A stretch of 64,000 nt of DNA. It comes from Panopea generosa (Eukaryota; Mollusca; Bivalvia; Adapedonta; Hiatellidae). Made by a program: the position numbers and the translations under genes. The notes under the pieces are model-generated. The model had not been told where the DNA came from. It searched no databases and saw nothing but the letters and a program-made list of their open reading frames with translations. The stretch is taken from the NCBI GenBank assembly GCA_029582155.1, contig CM055907.1, positions 15,350,974 to 15,414,973 on the forward strand. The letters run 5' to 3'. Positions 1 to 12,297 of the stretch are shown piece by piece. Position 1 is the first letter of the stretch; the number at the start of each line of letters is the position of its first letter.

Positions 1-179
1 ATATTTAAAAGTATCAGATCTTTACTGTTTTGATCAATTCATTTAGATTGAGTTATAGAAAAAAAAAGTATAATATGGAAATATATTGTACTCGTACGTA
101 TTATGGTGAAAATACTGGACGAGACGCCGTGGCAAACCTAAGCTTATAATACTGTTATCAGAAATGTATACGTATTTTA

Positions 180-285
180 TCAATTATCTATTGATTTATA
201 TTGACTGGTTATCTTAATTATCTATTGATTTATATTGACTGGTTATCCGTATTATCTAATGATTCATATTGAATGGTTATTCTAA
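180..285. repeat. 34-bp tandem repeat, 3 copies
   Basis: The unit contains 'attatctattgatttatat' plus 'tgactggttat'; starts near 182, 216 and 250, the third diverged. It lies in the intron before copy 1's penultimate exon. Confidence 0.75.
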
Positions 286-313
286 TGCTTAACTGATGTG
301 TTTCGTTTATCAG

Positions 314-374
314 AATTCTCCGCAATGGTTCCTGTTCCGTACGTTGGGGTCATCTGTATCCTTTAAAAAGGAAG
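314..374 (+). CDS. Copy 1 penultimate coding exon (gene partial, starts outside window)
   Basis: Acceptor 'tttatcag', donor 'GAAG|gtacgt', phase 0 to phase 1, 61 bases like copy 2 exon 6. Encodes NSPQWFLFRTLGSSVSFKKE. Earlier exons of this gene lie left of the window; bases 1-313 look like intron. Confidence 0.85.
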
Positions 375-691
375 GTACGTAGTAATAAGATTTTTTTTGA
401 TGGCATTTTCAACACGATCTAGGTTTATATGTGGCATCAAATGCAGCTATTTTATAAACCAATTTAAAGGAGTCCAAATTTAACCACTGTCCATCGGGTT
501 AGGACCGACATCTGCAATACAATTTTTTTGTTAGGTTTAGCATGTGGTATTCGATAGATATGTTTAACCGAGGTAAAATAAGTAACTTGCTTCGAAGTTG
601 GTGTTTTAATATTACTGCTCGTGTCTTACCTAAGAAGCAGTTTCATTTCAACGGCCGTCTTAATAAAATGTTTCATTTGAAATGGATGGGA

Positions 692-930
692 TTTACGGCC
701 ATTTTCACCATATTTCAGGTTATATAAAACATATCCAATTTTACTGGTGGAGGAAGACCTCTGATTGAATCTGTATATAACCACCGTTCTTCCGCAAGTA
801 ACTGGCAAACTTCCTCACATAAAGTTTTTGGAATGAATGGGACTCGAACCCACAATATTAGCAGTGAGTGGTAATTAGTCTTGAGACGGCGCCTTAGACC
901 AAGCGGCCACGACGTGGGACCCTCATTTGA
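692..930 (-). mobile_element. SINE family A (tRNA-Leu-like head), minus copy
   Basis: On the minus strand the head reads 'TGGCCGCTTGGTCTAAGGCG' (A box) and GGGTTCGAGTCCC (B box), followed by a body with 'cttgcggaagaacggtgg'. The same body and head recur at 2708-2900 (+), 8566-8790 (-) and 37521-37738 (-). It is a SINE, not a tRNA gene, because the stems do not pair fully and a conserved body follows. Confidence 0.75.
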
Positions 931-1593
931 AAACAATTTGAAACGATTACAATACACTCCAAAACATATGGCACATATGCCAAGGAAAGACAACGAACGT
1001 TACATGAATATTCAGATATGTTTCAACGAACACGTTATTGAGGGATGAGTGTTATTTATTGATAGTTCATGATGAATGAAATGGCATGTAAAACGTGGGT
1101 GTAAGTTCAAATTCCATAACAATGTCACAAACAAAGTTCATTTCTTATATTTATATTGTTATTGCATTATATTAACAGAGTCATGTCATGTTTTGCTTTT
1201 AATTAGTACCGATATGATGTACGCATTCACAAGTTAAAATGGATGAACCAACAGCAAAAGACACGCCTCTTGTACACGACCCATTGATTCATGACGTCCA
1301 AACTGTTACAAATTATGAGATATTTACATCATAATACATCTCAAATATCGAACAAGGTCGACTTTATTTAAAACTATATCTAAAGCTAAACATTTACGTT
1401 ACCGTTCTTTAGAAAATATAGAACTATATAAAAGGTACGAAGGTAAAATATTAAATATGTTGCAAACCTTTAAATAAACATTGCAGCTACATATCTGATT
1501 TGCTTATACATTGAATCACAAAACGAACAATTATGACCACAATTAAGTATTACATGGAAATGCTAATTATAACATTATTTTTTTTTATTTCAG

Positions 1594-2030
1594 ATAACAG
1601 CCGATATATTGGTTTTGACAGGTCAAACCGCAGACTTACAGCACAAGCTAAGGAATTCTATTTCAAGCGTGTACCACTCGACCACGATAGAGACTCGACT
1701 GACTCGGGGTTATCTGACGTATTACCATTGTCATCACTGTCCAGTACGGCATCTTCGGATTCATCTACGTCATTTTTATCATCACGGTCATCGTCCAACG
1801 CAGTTTCATTTGAATCTGATTTAGAAATGGACTCTAGTGGGTATGAATCTTCGTCTCCGAAAAACTCTATGAATGCAAGCAGCGTAGTACAGTGCGAAGA
1901 CATGGATACGGTTGGCACAATGACACATCCGTCTGCTGATATGGACATGGAGTGCAGAAGAATTACACGCAGCATGTCACGGCAGACCAGTACAACAATG
2001 CACGTGTTCGACAACCTAGCTATATCATAA
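1594..2030 (+). CDS. Copy 1 last coding exon: trefoil end, Ser-rich spacer, conserved tail
   Basis: Acceptor 'ttttttatttcag', phase 1 in, stop TAA at 2028-2030. Joined to 314-374 it reads 'DNSRYIGFDRSNRRLTAQ' then 'EFYFKRVPL', the final strands of the trefoil-like domain. A spacer of about 90 residues dominated by Ser and Asp follows, including DSGLSD and DSSGYESS, and then the tail 'RRITRSMSRQTSTT...FDNLAIS'. The tail pattern R-x-T-R-S-x-S-R-Q-x-S-T-T is shared with copy 2 although the spacer is not. The 437-base length compares with 404 in copy 2. A likely polyadenylation signal follows at 2282. Confidence 0.87.
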
Positions 2031-2281
2031 CTGGAGGAATTGCTTCGAAATGTGTTCTTTACAGGCCGTTGAGACTTGTCCATATTATATTATCATATTT
2101 GTTTCTGATTAGAAATTGTTGTTTTTTTCATTTTGTGTTTAAAATTTAAATTTTCTTGTCTTTCTTTTTTGTTACATGATAATACACGTCAGTGGAATTT
2201 TTAAATTAATTTTTCCATGTTTTCTTATACGAAAATCGTTTGATGCTTGCTTATAAAAGATATTTTGATGATAACCTGTTA

Positions 2282-2287
2282 AATAAA
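2282..2287 (+). promoter_or_regulatory. Putative polyadenylation signal AATAAA of copy 1
   Basis: AATAAA followed by a GT/T-rich stretch ('tgtgtctcaattgtttcc'), about 250 bases after the copy 1 stop. This is a reasonable 3' UTR length, but there is no transcript evidence. Confidence 0.4.
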
Positions 2288-2707
2288 ATATGTGTCTCAA
2301 TTGTTTCCAGGTTTCTTTAAAAATATAGATATATTTTAAAGATTATTGAAACATAGTCCTGCTTTTTTCCTTTCCAAAAATAGCTAATCAAATTGGCATG
2401 CATTATGTACGTTGCACGTGATATTCCGATTGTTTACGGTATAGCTGCAATGTGTTAGGTTATACACGCAAAGCACTTTTTGCAATTCTTGTGTTCAGTT
2501 TTAACTTATTTTTTAAATTATCTAGTCATATAGTTGCTACAATAACTATATAATAAAACTAAACATTAAAACACTAATTGCTTTTAATTTAAACATGAAA
2601 AAGTACTGTATATTCTACTTGGAGATTTATTTTTATCAGAATAAAAAATTTTCATTGTGTTATTCTATTATTGGGTGATTCAATGAGTGCCATCATCGAA
2701 CATTAAC

Positions 2708-2900
2708 AGTGTCCTTCGCGGCCAAGTGGTCTAAGACGCCGTCTTCAGATAATTAACTTGTCCCACTAAGGTGCTTCAAAATCTTTCTGTGAGAAAGTTT
2801 GCCAGTTACTTGCGGAAAGACGGTAGTTGTACGCAAATTCATTTGAGGTATTTCACCACTAATAAAACTGGATATGCTATATTTAACATGAAATGTGTTG
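2708..2900 (+). mobile_element. SINE family A, plus copy
   Basis: Begins 'cgcggccaagtggtctaaga', an A box of tRNA-Leu/Ser type. The B box is degraded, and the body has 'ccagttacttgcggaaag' as in the other copies. Confidence 0.7.
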
Positions 2901-4195
2901 AAAACAGCGTTTGACTATATTCCAAAATTTTTTATATACAGTATAACATCTTTATTTCCTTACATATTTCCATCATATAGACAATTATCATACATAATTT
3001 GTATCTTGACTTAATGAAAACGCTGCATGATTGTAGTAACATACATGTAGCAACACAACTATTTTCTGTTTTTTATAGGCGTTCGGTATAATATGTTGAT
3101 ACTGCAAAAAATTAGATGATTTTTATTGTTTATATAAGACAATGGTGTAAAATTTATTTTAAGACATTGTACTTGTTTTATACATTTTCTGTTTAAAATG
3201 TCATTGCTTGCCATTTTAAGGTTGCCAGAGCTATGTACAAGCTGGACGTGTCACCACTAATGTTCGTCTCACTTATCACAACATATATGTTAACATAATC
3301 TTTATATTGTTTTCTTATTTCGAAAACTCAGACAATACCGTGTTATTATATATATGTAAAGAAAATGCATTGGGCGTACATGTTGACGTATATTCATTCT
3401 CAGAAACATGTTTTTTTCATGATTGTTCACTGACATTACATGTTTTGCATTTATTACAATTTTATATCTACAACTTCTCCTTTATTTAACACTATCTGAG
3501 ATCGTATATGCTGTACATAATGCACTTGACTGTTATTTGTAATTTTGTGTATAGTTTGTCCACACGGTCCAGAGGGTGTGTTGGGTTTGGAAGTAATTTG
3601 ATTGCTAAAGCTTTTGCCAAAATATGTTCTATAGTAGATAATTGATGCACGCGTTCATTCTACATATATTTTGTATATAATATTCTAATATTTGCGTATG
3701 TACAAAATTTCATGTTAATCACATGAGTTTGGTTTTTGAAATATTGAATTTGATTTATGTACGTGTGTCCAAATATTAATTTGGTTTTTTACGTGTTTGT
3801 ATATGCCTGTGCATAAATGAATCGATATATACATACTTGTATTATTAAATCAAGTAATGGTGAATTTCTCTGTTCAATATGTTTGCATTTTATTTTGAAG
3901 ATAACTTAAAGTACATCTACGACAGAGAGTGTGAATCATGGTATTATTGTTATAAATTTCAAAACTTTGATGTGTAAACATAGTATTAATTAGTATTTTT
4001 ACGCTTTTTTACACCGCTAAATAAAATAAATGTTGAAAAAGTTCAAAACGTGTCGTAATTATATCCACATTCCCGTTTGAAGATTAAGAAATTGGTAAAT
4101 TACCTCCCGCTGGATTGCTGTTCGAATGCAGCTATTTGCTCCGGGTCGTTTTCTTATTCGATTATGCAGATAAGTGGAGAAACAGTTTACGAAAC

Positions 4196-6640
4196 AAATA
4201 CAGAAAATACACCGAACAATCGTAAGATGATAAACAATACACCGAACAATCATAAGATGTTAAACAATACACCGAACAATCATAAGATGTTAAATAATAC
4301 ACCGAACAATCATAAGATGTTAAACAATACACCAAACAATCATAAGATGTTAAATAATACACCGAACAATCATATGAAGTTAAATAATACACCAAACAGT
4401 CATAAGAGGATAAATGATACACCCAGCAGTCATATGAAGTTAAATAATACACTGAACAATCATAAGATGTTCAATAATACACCAAACAATCATAAGATTT
4501 TAAACAATACACCGAACAGTCATATGCAGTTAAATAATACACCAAACAGTCATAAGAGGTTAAATAATACACCGAGCAGTCATAAGAATCTAAATAATAC
4601 ACCGAACAGTCATAAGATGTTAGATAATACACCGAACAATCATAAGATGTTAAAAAATACACCGAGTAGTCATAAGATGTTAAAATTCACCAAGCAGTCA
4701 TAATGTGTTAAATAAGACACCGAGCAGTCATAAGAGGTTAAATAATACATAGAACAGTCACAAGAGGTCAAATATTACACCGAACAATCATAAGATGTTA
4801 AATAATACACCGAGCAGTCATACTATGTTAAATAATACACCAAACAATCATAAGATGTTAAATAATACACCTAACAGTCATAAGAGGTCAAATATTACAA
4901 AGGACAATCATAAGATGTTAAATAATACACCGAGCAGTCATAAAAGGTTTAATAATACACCGAACAGTCATAGGAGGTTAAACAATGCACCGAACAACCA
5001 TAAGATGTTAAATAATACACCGAACAATCATAAGATGTTAAATAATACACCGAACAATCATAAGATGTTGAATAATACACCAAGCAGTCATAAGATGTTA
5101 AATAATACACTGAACAATCATAAGATGTTAAATAATACACCTAACAGTCATAAAATGTTGAATAATACACTGAACAATCATAAGATGTTAAATAATACAC
5201 CGAACAATCATAAGATGTTGAATAATAAACCAAGCAGTCATAAAATGTTAAATAATACACCAAGCAGTCATAAGAGGTTAAATAATACACCGAACAATCA
5301 TTAGATGTAATATAATACACCGAACATAAGATGTTAAGTAATACACCGAGCAGTCATAAGAGGTTGAATAATACACTGAGCAGTCATAAGATGTTAAATA
5401 ATACACCGAACAATCATAAGATTTTAAATAATACACCAAACAGTCATAAGAAGTTAAATAATACACCAAACAGTCATAATATGTTAAATAATACACCGAA
5501 TAATCATAAGATTTTAAATAATACACCGGACAGTCATAAGATGTTAAATAATACACCGAACAATCATAAGAAATAATACACCGAACAACCATAAGATGTT
5601 AAATAATACACTGAACAGTCATAAGAAGTTAAATAATACACCCAACCATCATATGATGTTAAATAATACACCGAGCAGTCATAAGAAGTTAAATAATACA
5701 CCGAGCAATCATAAGATGTTAAATAATACACCGAGCAATCATAAGAAGTTAAATAATACACCGAACAATCATAAGATTTTAAACAATACACCGAACAGTC
5801 ATATGAAGTTAAATAATACACCAAACAGTCATAAGAGGTTAAATAATACACCGAGCAGTCATAAGAATCTAAATAATACACCGAACAGTCATAAGATGTT
5901 AGATAATACACCGAACAGTCATAAGATGTTAAATAATACACCGAGTAGTCATAAGATGTTAAAAAAGTCACCAAGCAGTCATAATATGTTAAATAAGACA
6001 CCGAGCAGTCATAAGAGGTTAAATAATACACCAAACAGTCACAAGAGGTCAAATATTACACCGAACAATCATAAGATGTTAAATAATACACCGAGCAGTC
6101 ATACTATGTTAAATAATACACCAAACAATCATAAGATGTTAAATAATACACCTAACAGTCATAAGAGGTCAAATATTACATAGGACAATCATAAGATGTT
6201 AAATAATACACCGAGCAGTCATAAAAGGTTAAATACTACACCGAACAGTCATAAGAGGTTAAACAATGCACCGAACAATCATAAGATGTTAAATAATACA
6301 CCGAACAATCATAAGATGTTGAATAAATCACCAAGCAGTCATAAGATGTTAAATAATACACTGAACAATCATAAGATGTTAAATAATACACTGAACAATC
6401 ATAAGATGTTAAATAATACACCTAACAGTCATAAATGTTGAATAATACACTGAACAATCATAAGATGTTAAATAATACACCGAACAATCATAAGATGTTG
6501 AAAAATAAACCAAGCAGTCATAAAATGTTAAATAATACACCGAACAATCATTAGATGTAATATAATACACCGAACATAAGATGTTAAGTAATACACCGAG
6601 CAGTCATAAGAGGTTGAATAATACACTGAGCAGTCACGAT
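4196..6640. repeat. 30-bp minisatellite, about 81 units
   Basis: Unit 'aataatacaccgaacaatca' plus 'taagatgtta'. Because 30 is divisible by 3, both strands show long repetitive frames (NNTPNNHKML on +, YDCSVYYLTS on -). Differences between units mostly change amino acids (AAC/AGC, AAT/AGT), and indels and stops break the frames near 4690, 5302, 5575, 6181 and 6435. I read it as noncoding satellite. Blocks at about 4490-5390 and 5770-6640 show the same order of variants. Confidence 0.92.
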
Positions 6641-7430
6641 CTTAATTGTCCTAATAAATCTCATATTAATAATCTCGATCTTAATAATAATTTGACCTTG
6701 ATTTGACTTTTGCTATATTATAGTAACAAGATGATAAATAAAGAATAATGTCCATTCAATATATTAACTGTGCGAATAGAGCAAATATATGTTCATGAAA
6801 TCGTTGCAGCCATATATTTAAACGTGCCATACAGGTTAGGAACACGGTGAGGTGTCTTCGTATAAAGAAGTCCAGTAATTATTATTCTATCAAACTATTG
6901 GAAAGTTTGTGGACGTCATATTGTAAGATGTACTAGAAATCGCTTGTTTGCTTTCATAAGTTATCTTTGAAATATCCATGGGAAATAGTGTTGTACAAAG
7001 AAAAGTAACTGTTTATTTGTGTGTTTGCTTTACGATAACGATAGAGCAATCGACTTTCCTATTTATATAAAGGTTATCTAAACAATATCGGCGATTTCAA
7101 ACAAGGATAATAGATATCAAACCGTATGCAAGATATAATTTAATCAGCTGTCAATTATAAAAAATTGAATTGTCACTGTATAGTATCACGTATAAACGTC
7201 ATTTATGAGCACGACACAGTTTAAATGAATAATGATTGTTTGAACGTCAAATCTGACTGACAAAATCAGCTTGTGTAGAACAATGGATGCAACGGAAGAG
7301 TATATGTTGTATAATTTTGTAAATTTATTAACGGTATAGTAAACCATTAACAGCGTATTGATGAATGAATAGACCGTACACGGCATACCAAACACTTAAT
7401 CTGCCGGCGCTGCTGTTATATTTAATCTCA
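6641..7430. other. Non-genic stretch before the gap
   Basis: AT-rich; no exon, RNA gene or named repeat recognised. Confidence 0.5.
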
Positions 7431-7930
7431 NNNNNNNNNNNNNNNNNNNNNNNNNNNNNNNNNNNNNNNNNNNNNNNNNNNNNNNNNNNNNNNNNNNNNN
7501 NNNNNNNNNNNNNNNNNNNNNNNNNNNNNNNNNNNNNNNNNNNNNNNNNNNNNNNNNNNNNNNNNNNNNNNNNNNNNNNNNNNNNNNNNNNNNNNNNNNN
7601 NNNNNNNNNNNNNNNNNNNNNNNNNNNNNNNNNNNNNNNNNNNNNNNNNNNNNNNNNNNNNNNNNNNNNNNNNNNNNNNNNNNNNNNNNNNNNNNNNNNN
7701 NNNNNNNNNNNNNNNNNNNNNNNNNNNNNNNNNNNNNNNNNNNNNNNNNNNNNNNNNNNNNNNNNNNNNNNNNNNNNNNNNNNNNNNNNNNNNNNNNNNN
7801 NNNNNNNNNNNNNNNNNNNNNNNNNNNNNNNNNNNNNNNNNNNNNNNNNNNNNNNNNNNNNNNNNNNNNNNNNNNNNNNNNNNNNNNNNNNNNNNNNNNN
7901 NNNNNNNNNNNNNNNNNNNNNNNNNNNNNN
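7431..7930. other. Assembly gap, 500 N
   Basis: Exactly 500 N, a common placeholder size, so the true length is unknown. It lies 0.8 kb after the 30-bp array. Confidence 0.99.
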
Positions 7931-8104
7931 GTTTTGAAATATGCATAAACACAGGTCCATATGTATTTGTTTACTAGTTAGAGTGCATTCCTCATAAGAC
8001 CCTCCCTAGAATTTAAAATGTTTGGCTGTTGGAGTTTTAACTTAATTTTTACTGCATATAACATACATTTTCGGAAAAAAAAATATTTTAGCAAATAAAA
8101 CGTA

Positions 8105-8290
8105 CAGCAACTCCGATTGCTTAAACCCGACGGGATTGATCAGAATTGTTCGAATTAAAAGTTGTTCGAGCCAAATATTGTTCAACAACATTCCATACAT
8201 GTACACATCATACAATAAAATCGGAATTTGTACGGAACCAGATAAATGGTTCGACCTATCCGTGTTCGAATCAACGAAGTTCTGCAGTAT
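8105..8290 (-). mobile_element. Pogo/Tigger-like MITE, degraded, reverse orientation
   Basis: Inner sequence is the reverse complement of the element at 55869-56071 (gttcgagccaaatattgttc; accagataaatggttcgac). Ends are degraded: 'tacagcaactcc' and 'gaagttctgcagta'. Confidence 0.7.
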
Positions 8291-8565
8291 TAATAATTAA
8301 CAATAATCAAGTAATATGCAAATTTATAACAAAAAGCAATACAGTGGCGACTTTGTACTTTTGATCAAGGATTATCTGATCTGAACCATGTATAGTATTA
8401 TATATCACAGTTTGGACATTTTAAGTATTATAAAACCAAGACAGAAATGATTATGGTTGGCTAAATCTCCATTAACAAAACCAACAAATAAACATACATA
8501 TTGTTAAACAAACATCCCATCAACAAATACAATACAGAATTAATGAATCAACTAAAGCGTTTAAC

Positions 8566-8790
8566 GCCATTTTCAAAACGTTTCAGGTTTTATGACATAT
8601 CCAGTTTTATTGGCGGAAGAAAACATCAGAATGAATCTGAATAGAACAACTTTCCTTCCGCAAGTAACTGACAAACTTATTTACAAAAAGTTTTTGTAGC
8701 GAGCGGGATTCGAATGTACGGCCTTAGCGGCGGTGAGGTTGAGTGATCTCGAGACGGTTCCTTAGACCATTCGGCCACGGAGGATCCCAT
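8566..8790 (-). mobile_element. SINE family A, minus copy
   Basis: The body 'ccttccgcaagtaactgaca' is followed by a degenerate B box (gggattcgaatg) and A box (ttagaccattcggcca), all read on the minus strand. Confidence 0.75.
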
Positions 8791-8967
8791 GACATTATAA
8801 AGACTTCTACCCCATGCAATGTAGACTTCTAGGCCAAGGCAGACCAGTACTTACGGAGTCTAGTTAATTATATATTATACTAAATGTCATGTATGAGCTA
8901 CATTGGTCATAGTGTCATAACTCCAATTTGCACTCTGGAACCATTTAGGGGTTACTATTAAACATGC

Positions 8968-9250
8968 CAGGCCCGATCAGCGCAGACGTTAGCGCGTCTG
9001 ATTAACAATCCAAGGACCGTGAGTTCCAAGACCCGTCCGGTCACAATCTCCGCTATAGTTGATATACGCCATTGTGTCTCATTTTTGTCACTCACCGCTG
9101 ATTCAAGTGGGAAAGTTATCAGTTACTTGCGGTCCCGGAAATGGGGTGTGCTCGAGTACTGGTTAACCTTCCAGATCCAAGGAAACAGTGGTTAGGTTAA
9201 CTGATCGTCTGTTAGCCCAAGATTGCATAAAATGAGGCTTACATTTCAAT
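8968..9250 (+). mobile_element. SINE family B, near full length
   Basis: tRNA-like head ('gatcagcgcagacgttagcg' then 'gtgagttccaagacc'), a body with 'tactggttaaccttccagat', and an (AATC)-type tail 'caatcaatcaatc'. The same order is seen at 34950-35215. Confidence 0.75.
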
Positions 9251-10110
9251 CAATCAATCTATTCAATATTTCTTACATTCGTACAATAAAACAAGTACTT
9301 GTATCTGTATATAATTTCTTGAATAAAAACACAATACACTGATACAGATATTTCACAGTACTACTATAGGTATTTAAACAACATGATGTAAATTACCCGT
9401 TATTGTTCGTCAAGTACACTCGTACATACTACTTCCTTAATGCGGCACGTTACACAACTTGACGCGAATACACAATCAACTTCCTGACTTGGTTCACGTA
9501 ACAAGTAGACACGAAACTATTGGAAATTCCGTGTCAATACATGTACCGGATGTTTCGGTTTCAATCGCGTGCTGCACAGTTTAAACGACGACTGCTCGTT
9601 GGTTAATAAGATTCGTTGTTTAACATTTGGTTTTAACTGCTATTAATAGAAACATATTTACAAATTTTGGAAAATGGTTTAATTGTTCCTCGTCTGTGAT
9701 ATGATAAGATTAAACGAAACAAAGTAAGACTGTTAGATTGCCAGCTAAAGTTTTCTTAAAAAGAGGAAGAGGTTGGGAGGATTTTATTTTCATTCTTTTT
9801 TTAACTTTTTTGTTGGGGTGGCATGAAAATGAGGGGGCGGATGGGAATGATAATCTAGCAATTAATTTATCATGGCCTAAGATATAAACAATATAATATT
9901 AATTTTAGTAATTAATATTAATCAAACACAAAACACTAGTTAAAATTGAATCATCGAACATGAGTTAATAGTTTTTTTCCCCACAATATGTTCGATAGGA
10001 TTATCAAACGAAAATACAGATGCCTAATGGATGGATTGATGGGTGGATAAGTTGTAGATTGTTAGACACACGAGCGGGCGGGACAGACAGATAACCATAC
10101 ATACATTAAC
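9251..10110. other. Non-genic stretch
   Basis: No gene or named repeat recognised; a few G/T-rich runs near 9770-9845. Confidence 0.5.
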
Positions 10111-10111
10111 A

Positions 10112-10129
10112 AGAGCGAGCGAGCGAGCG

Positions 10130-10185
<56 letters not shown>

Positions 10186-10200
10186 AGAGAGAGAGTGGGG
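10112..10200. repeat. (GAGC)n(GA)n microsatellite
   Basis: About five GAGC units, then a long GA run, then GGGA and GTGGGG units. Confidence 0.95.
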
Positions 10201-10687
10201 GTGGGGTGGGGGTTCTGTGGTAGACAAATTACATAAATGCAGAGACTCTTTTCGCATCACAGTTCATGTATTTTGCACTGACCAATCAATGGAATACGAA
10301 GTTACTTTAAAATTGTATAATATCGACATTAAACTCATATTCACTAATTGGTTTGAATAAATTTTATATGTTGCCGATTCAAAATGTCAAATTAATTAAT
10401 GACATTCGCAATTCACATAACTAGCTTGGTACTAATATGGCTATGGGAGACCTTTGTTAAATTTCCTTGCTAATCTTTTTCATGTTATTATATTTTTCTA
10501 ATATTTACAATTCTCGTTACTAATTGTGACAACATTTAATTGAATGCCAAACAGAGATTATTATTAAATACTTAATTGTCCATTTCAATACTACTTTGTT
10601 TTTCATGCAGTAAATCAATCTGGTTGGTACGATTCAAGCATTTTGAAATTAAACAAAAATTGAAAAAAAAACAGAATGCTTTGCATA

Positions 10688-11120
10688 CTACGGTGTTCCG
10701 TTAGGGCCATCGTGCTATCGCTTTGTCAACAAGCATGCGCGATGCCACGATAGCACGATGACACGATGGTGATGACACGATAGTACGATAACACGATGGT
10801 GATAGTACGATGACACGATGGTGATGACACGATAGCACGATGACGATGACGCGATGATACGATGACACGATGGTGATGGAGCGATGCTACGATGACACGA
10901 TGACGATGACGCGATATTACATCGCGTCATCGTCATCGTGCCATCGTGTCATCACCATCGTGTCATCGTACCATCACCATCGTGTCATCGTGTCATCGCG
11001 TCATCGTCATCGTGCCATCGTGCCATCACCATCGTGTCATCGTACCATCACCATCGTGCTATCGTACTGTCGTGTCATCACCATCGTGTCATCGTGCTAT
11101 CGTAGCATCGCCTTCCTGTA
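10688..11120 (+). mobile_element. Foldback element, copy 1
   Basis: Two self-complementary arms of about 170-190 bp built from CGATGACACGATGG-type units, meeting near 10919 at 'gcgatattacatcgc'. The unique left end is 'ctacggtgttccgttagggc' and the right end 'gcatcgccttcctgta'. The whole element is repeated in reverse complement at 13172-13581. It is probably a foldback transposon or a mobilised palindrome. No coding capacity. Confidence 0.7.
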
Positions 11121-11458
11121 AGACATGCGAAAAATAATAATAATGGAACACATCATGCATTCAAATATTCGGGGTTATTTTGTGTCAGGTTATACATAAC
11201 CCTGAGACACAAATGCTGCTGAAAAGGGAAATTCATATAAGATACACAGTCATATGTTTTCTTTTTATATTATAATCACTAAATGTGAGTTATTTATGCG
11301 TTCAAATATGTTATTACGTGAATGGTAAATTATTGAGAAGGTACATATTATGATTATAGTCCTTTCGACAGATTCACAAAAAAGTTGATGTCGATCCGGT
11401 AAACAACAGACAAAATCTTAAATGATAAAATAGTTGGTGTATAATACCGATGCGTAGT

Positions 11459-11469
11459 GGTCTGTCCGT

Positions 11470-11557
<88 letters not shown>

Positions 11558-11657
11558 TTTTGTTGTTGTTTTTTTTGTTTATGTGTTCATTCGTTCGTCC
11601 GTCCGTCCGTCCGTCCGTCCGTCCGTCCGTTCGTTCGTTTGTTCGTTCCTTCAGGCG
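11459..11657. repeat. Compound tetranucleotide microsatellite (TGCC)n(TGTC)n ... (CGTC)n(CGTT)n
   Basis: About 15 TGCC units, then TGTC units, a T/G-rich spacer, then CGTC and CGTT units. The apparent Cys/Leu/Pro and Arg/Pro/Ser frames across it are artefacts. Confidence 0.95.
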
Positions 11658-11659
11658 AC

Positions 11660-11835
11660 CGGTTTACCTAAACACTTTTTCCTGGGATCCTATGAGGCAA
11701 ACCAGTACTCGAGCACGCCTATCTCTGCAAGTAACTGATGACTTTTTCAGTTCAATCAGCGATGTAACACAAATGACAATAAGGCGCAATGCCGTATATC
11801 AGTCAATCATCACAGAGACTATGGCTGGGCGATAT
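11660..11835 (-). mobile_element. SINE family B, minus fragment
   Basis: Reverse complement of family B body: 'ctgggatcctatgaggca', 'accagtactcgagcacgcc' and 'caagtaactgatga' correspond to the + copies at 9115-9190. Confidence 0.6.
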
Positions 11836-11869
11836 GTCACCTTTGGTAGAGTTTTGAGTGTCTTAAAAG

Positions 11870-12045
11870 AAAGTTGAATGTCGAGTTAGAAAGTCGAGTG
11901 TCGAGTAAGAATTCGAGTGTCGAGAAAGAAAGTTTAATGTCGAGTAAGAATGTCGAGTGTCGAGTGAAAAAGTTCAGTGTCGAGTGAGAAAGACGAGTGT
12001 CTAGTAAGAAAACTGAGTATTGAGCAAGAAAGTCGAGTGTTGATT
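11870..12045. repeat. Degenerate GTCGAGT-based tandem repeat
   Basis: Units around 'gtcgagtgtcgagtaagaaa', about 22-26 bp, seven or so copies with substitutions. Confidence 0.8.
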
Positions 12046-12109
12046 AAAAATTATTTTTGGTAGTTAAACACCCAATTAGGAATTAGTGAGCACTGTTCAA
12101 AGTGGATTG

Positions 12110-12290
12110 GCATTACATGGTAAAGACGGGCCCTGTTCAATCAGTTGGTTACGTGTCTAACTGTCAATCCAGGGGTCATGAGTTTGAATACCCGCCAGTA
12201 ACATACAACACATTCTCCGTGATGACTATTAAAAAAATGTCAGTCTCATTGTCATTCGTCTCTTACCACTGTTTCAAAAGTGTTATGGAT
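12110..12290 (+). mobile_element. SINE family B, plus copy, 3' part displaced
   Basis: Head 'atcagttggttacgtgtcta' and a B-box-like 'catgagtttgaatacccgc', then the body 'ttgtcattcgtctcttacca'. A 22-bp array interrupts it; the body seems to resume at about 12425 ('gaaagatatcagttagttgc'). Confidence 0.6.
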
Positions 12291-12297
12291 AAGTCGC

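Larger units (their letters stand above)
2031..4190. other. Copy 1 3' flank, no gene
   Basis: AT-rich sequence. It holds the 3' UTR of copy 1 and a SINE at 2708-2900. Nothing else supportable. Confidence 0.6.

Noticed and set aside
840-925. tRNA-Leu gene on the minus strand
   Set aside because: A and B boxes are present, but the stems do not pair fully and the same head plus body recurs at four loci; it is a SINE.
4949-6052. Proteins of repeated YDCSVYYLTS on the minus strand
   Set aside because: Frames result from a 30-bp tandem repeat whose length is a multiple of three; broken by indels.
7365-7960. Frames running through the N stretch
   Set aside because: They are only unknown bases of an assembly gap.
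10715-11137. Ser/His/Arg-rich frames in the foldback elements
   Set aside because: Direct translation of CGATGA-type simple units; mirrored in the inverted copy.
11450-11738. Cys/Pro/Leu-rich frames
   Set aside because: Tetranucleotide microsatellite.
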